DNA of 64,000 nucleotides from SZUA-36 sp963704855. GTDB lineage: Bacteria; Pseudomonadota; Gammaproteobacteria; Xanthomonadales; SZUA-36. The stretch covers positions 682,001 through 746,000 of the forward strand of contig CAVPHY010000028.1 in assembly GCA_963704855.1 (NCBI GenBank), in the 5' to 3' direction. Under the pieces are notes generated by a model. It was not told where the DNA came from, made no database searches, and saw only the letters and a program-made list of their open reading frames with translations. Below are positions 63,959 to 64,000 of the stretch, one piece after another. Within the stretch, counting starts at the first letter, position 1; every line of letters begins with the position of its first letter. Made by a program: the position numbers and the translations under genes.

Positions 63959-64000
63959 GAGGCCGGCCCACTGCAGGCGGGCCTCATCGGATTCGAGGCC

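Overview
The window looks like chromosomal DNA of a free-living, probably marine, gammaproteobacterium. The support is indirect: moderately GC-rich sequence, Shine-Dalgarno-led genes, SCO/PCuAC copper assembly, DUF3465, DUF4156 and OmpA/DUF4892 envelope proteins, a secreted protein ending in the '...DGFE' tail, and an IPTL-CTERM-like anchor. No rRNA, tRNA, CRISPR array, transposase or prophage gene was seen. Naming an order or family would be a guess.

Layout. 1-12 kb is a patchwork of secreted or accessory genes: a stand-alone class II (edema factor/CyaA/ExoY-type) nucleotidyl cyclase, a Sel1 protein, a LamG protein with a C-terminal anchor, an internally deleted DUF1704 peptidase, an OmpA protein with a broken partial copy 3 kb away, copper-delivery genes (SCO + PCuAC) and two secreted beta-propellers. 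12-18 kb carries a CadC-like membrane regulator, acylphosphatase, dCMP deaminase, polyphosphate glucokinase, a His-rich exported protein and a CarD-type RNA polymerase regulator that appears to lack any normal start codon. 18-23 kb holds the agmatine-to-putrescine pair aguA-aguB, a NamZ-type muramidase, a thiamine-binding protein and a LysR regulator. 23-35 kb contains a glutamate-receptor-like ion channel, a DUF885 peptidase homologue, a 1189-residue acidic Cys-rich secreted protein, a PLP decarboxylase, a TolB-like propeller and a cNMP-binding/rhodanese protein. 35-39 kb encodes NhaC and an M14 carboxypeptidase.

39.3-47 kb is a same-strand run of five envelope genes (membrane protein, transglutaminase-like membrane protein, Yip1-domain protein, HEXXH lipoprotein, DUF4412-like protein) that I do not recognise as a described system. 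47-51 kb has small housekeeping and regulatory genes, including a MerR regulator preceded by a frameshifted copy of its own C-terminal domain. 51-59 kb is a peptide and amino-acid block: M24 peptidase, cupin, zinc alcohol dehydrogenase, peptidase T, a POT peptide transporter broken by two frameshifts, PdxH and an ATP-grasp enzyme. The window ends in a 1463-residue adenylate-forming enzyme fused to an acetyltransferase domain.

The strongest leads for something new are the lone cyclase, the receptor channel without the potassium filter, the 39-47 kb envelope cluster, the acyl-activating/GNAT fusion and the CarD gene with an apparent AUC start. Several lesions, namely two +1 shifts in the transporter, the MerR fragment and the CarD start, could be true decay or assembly errors; read-level checks would separate these.
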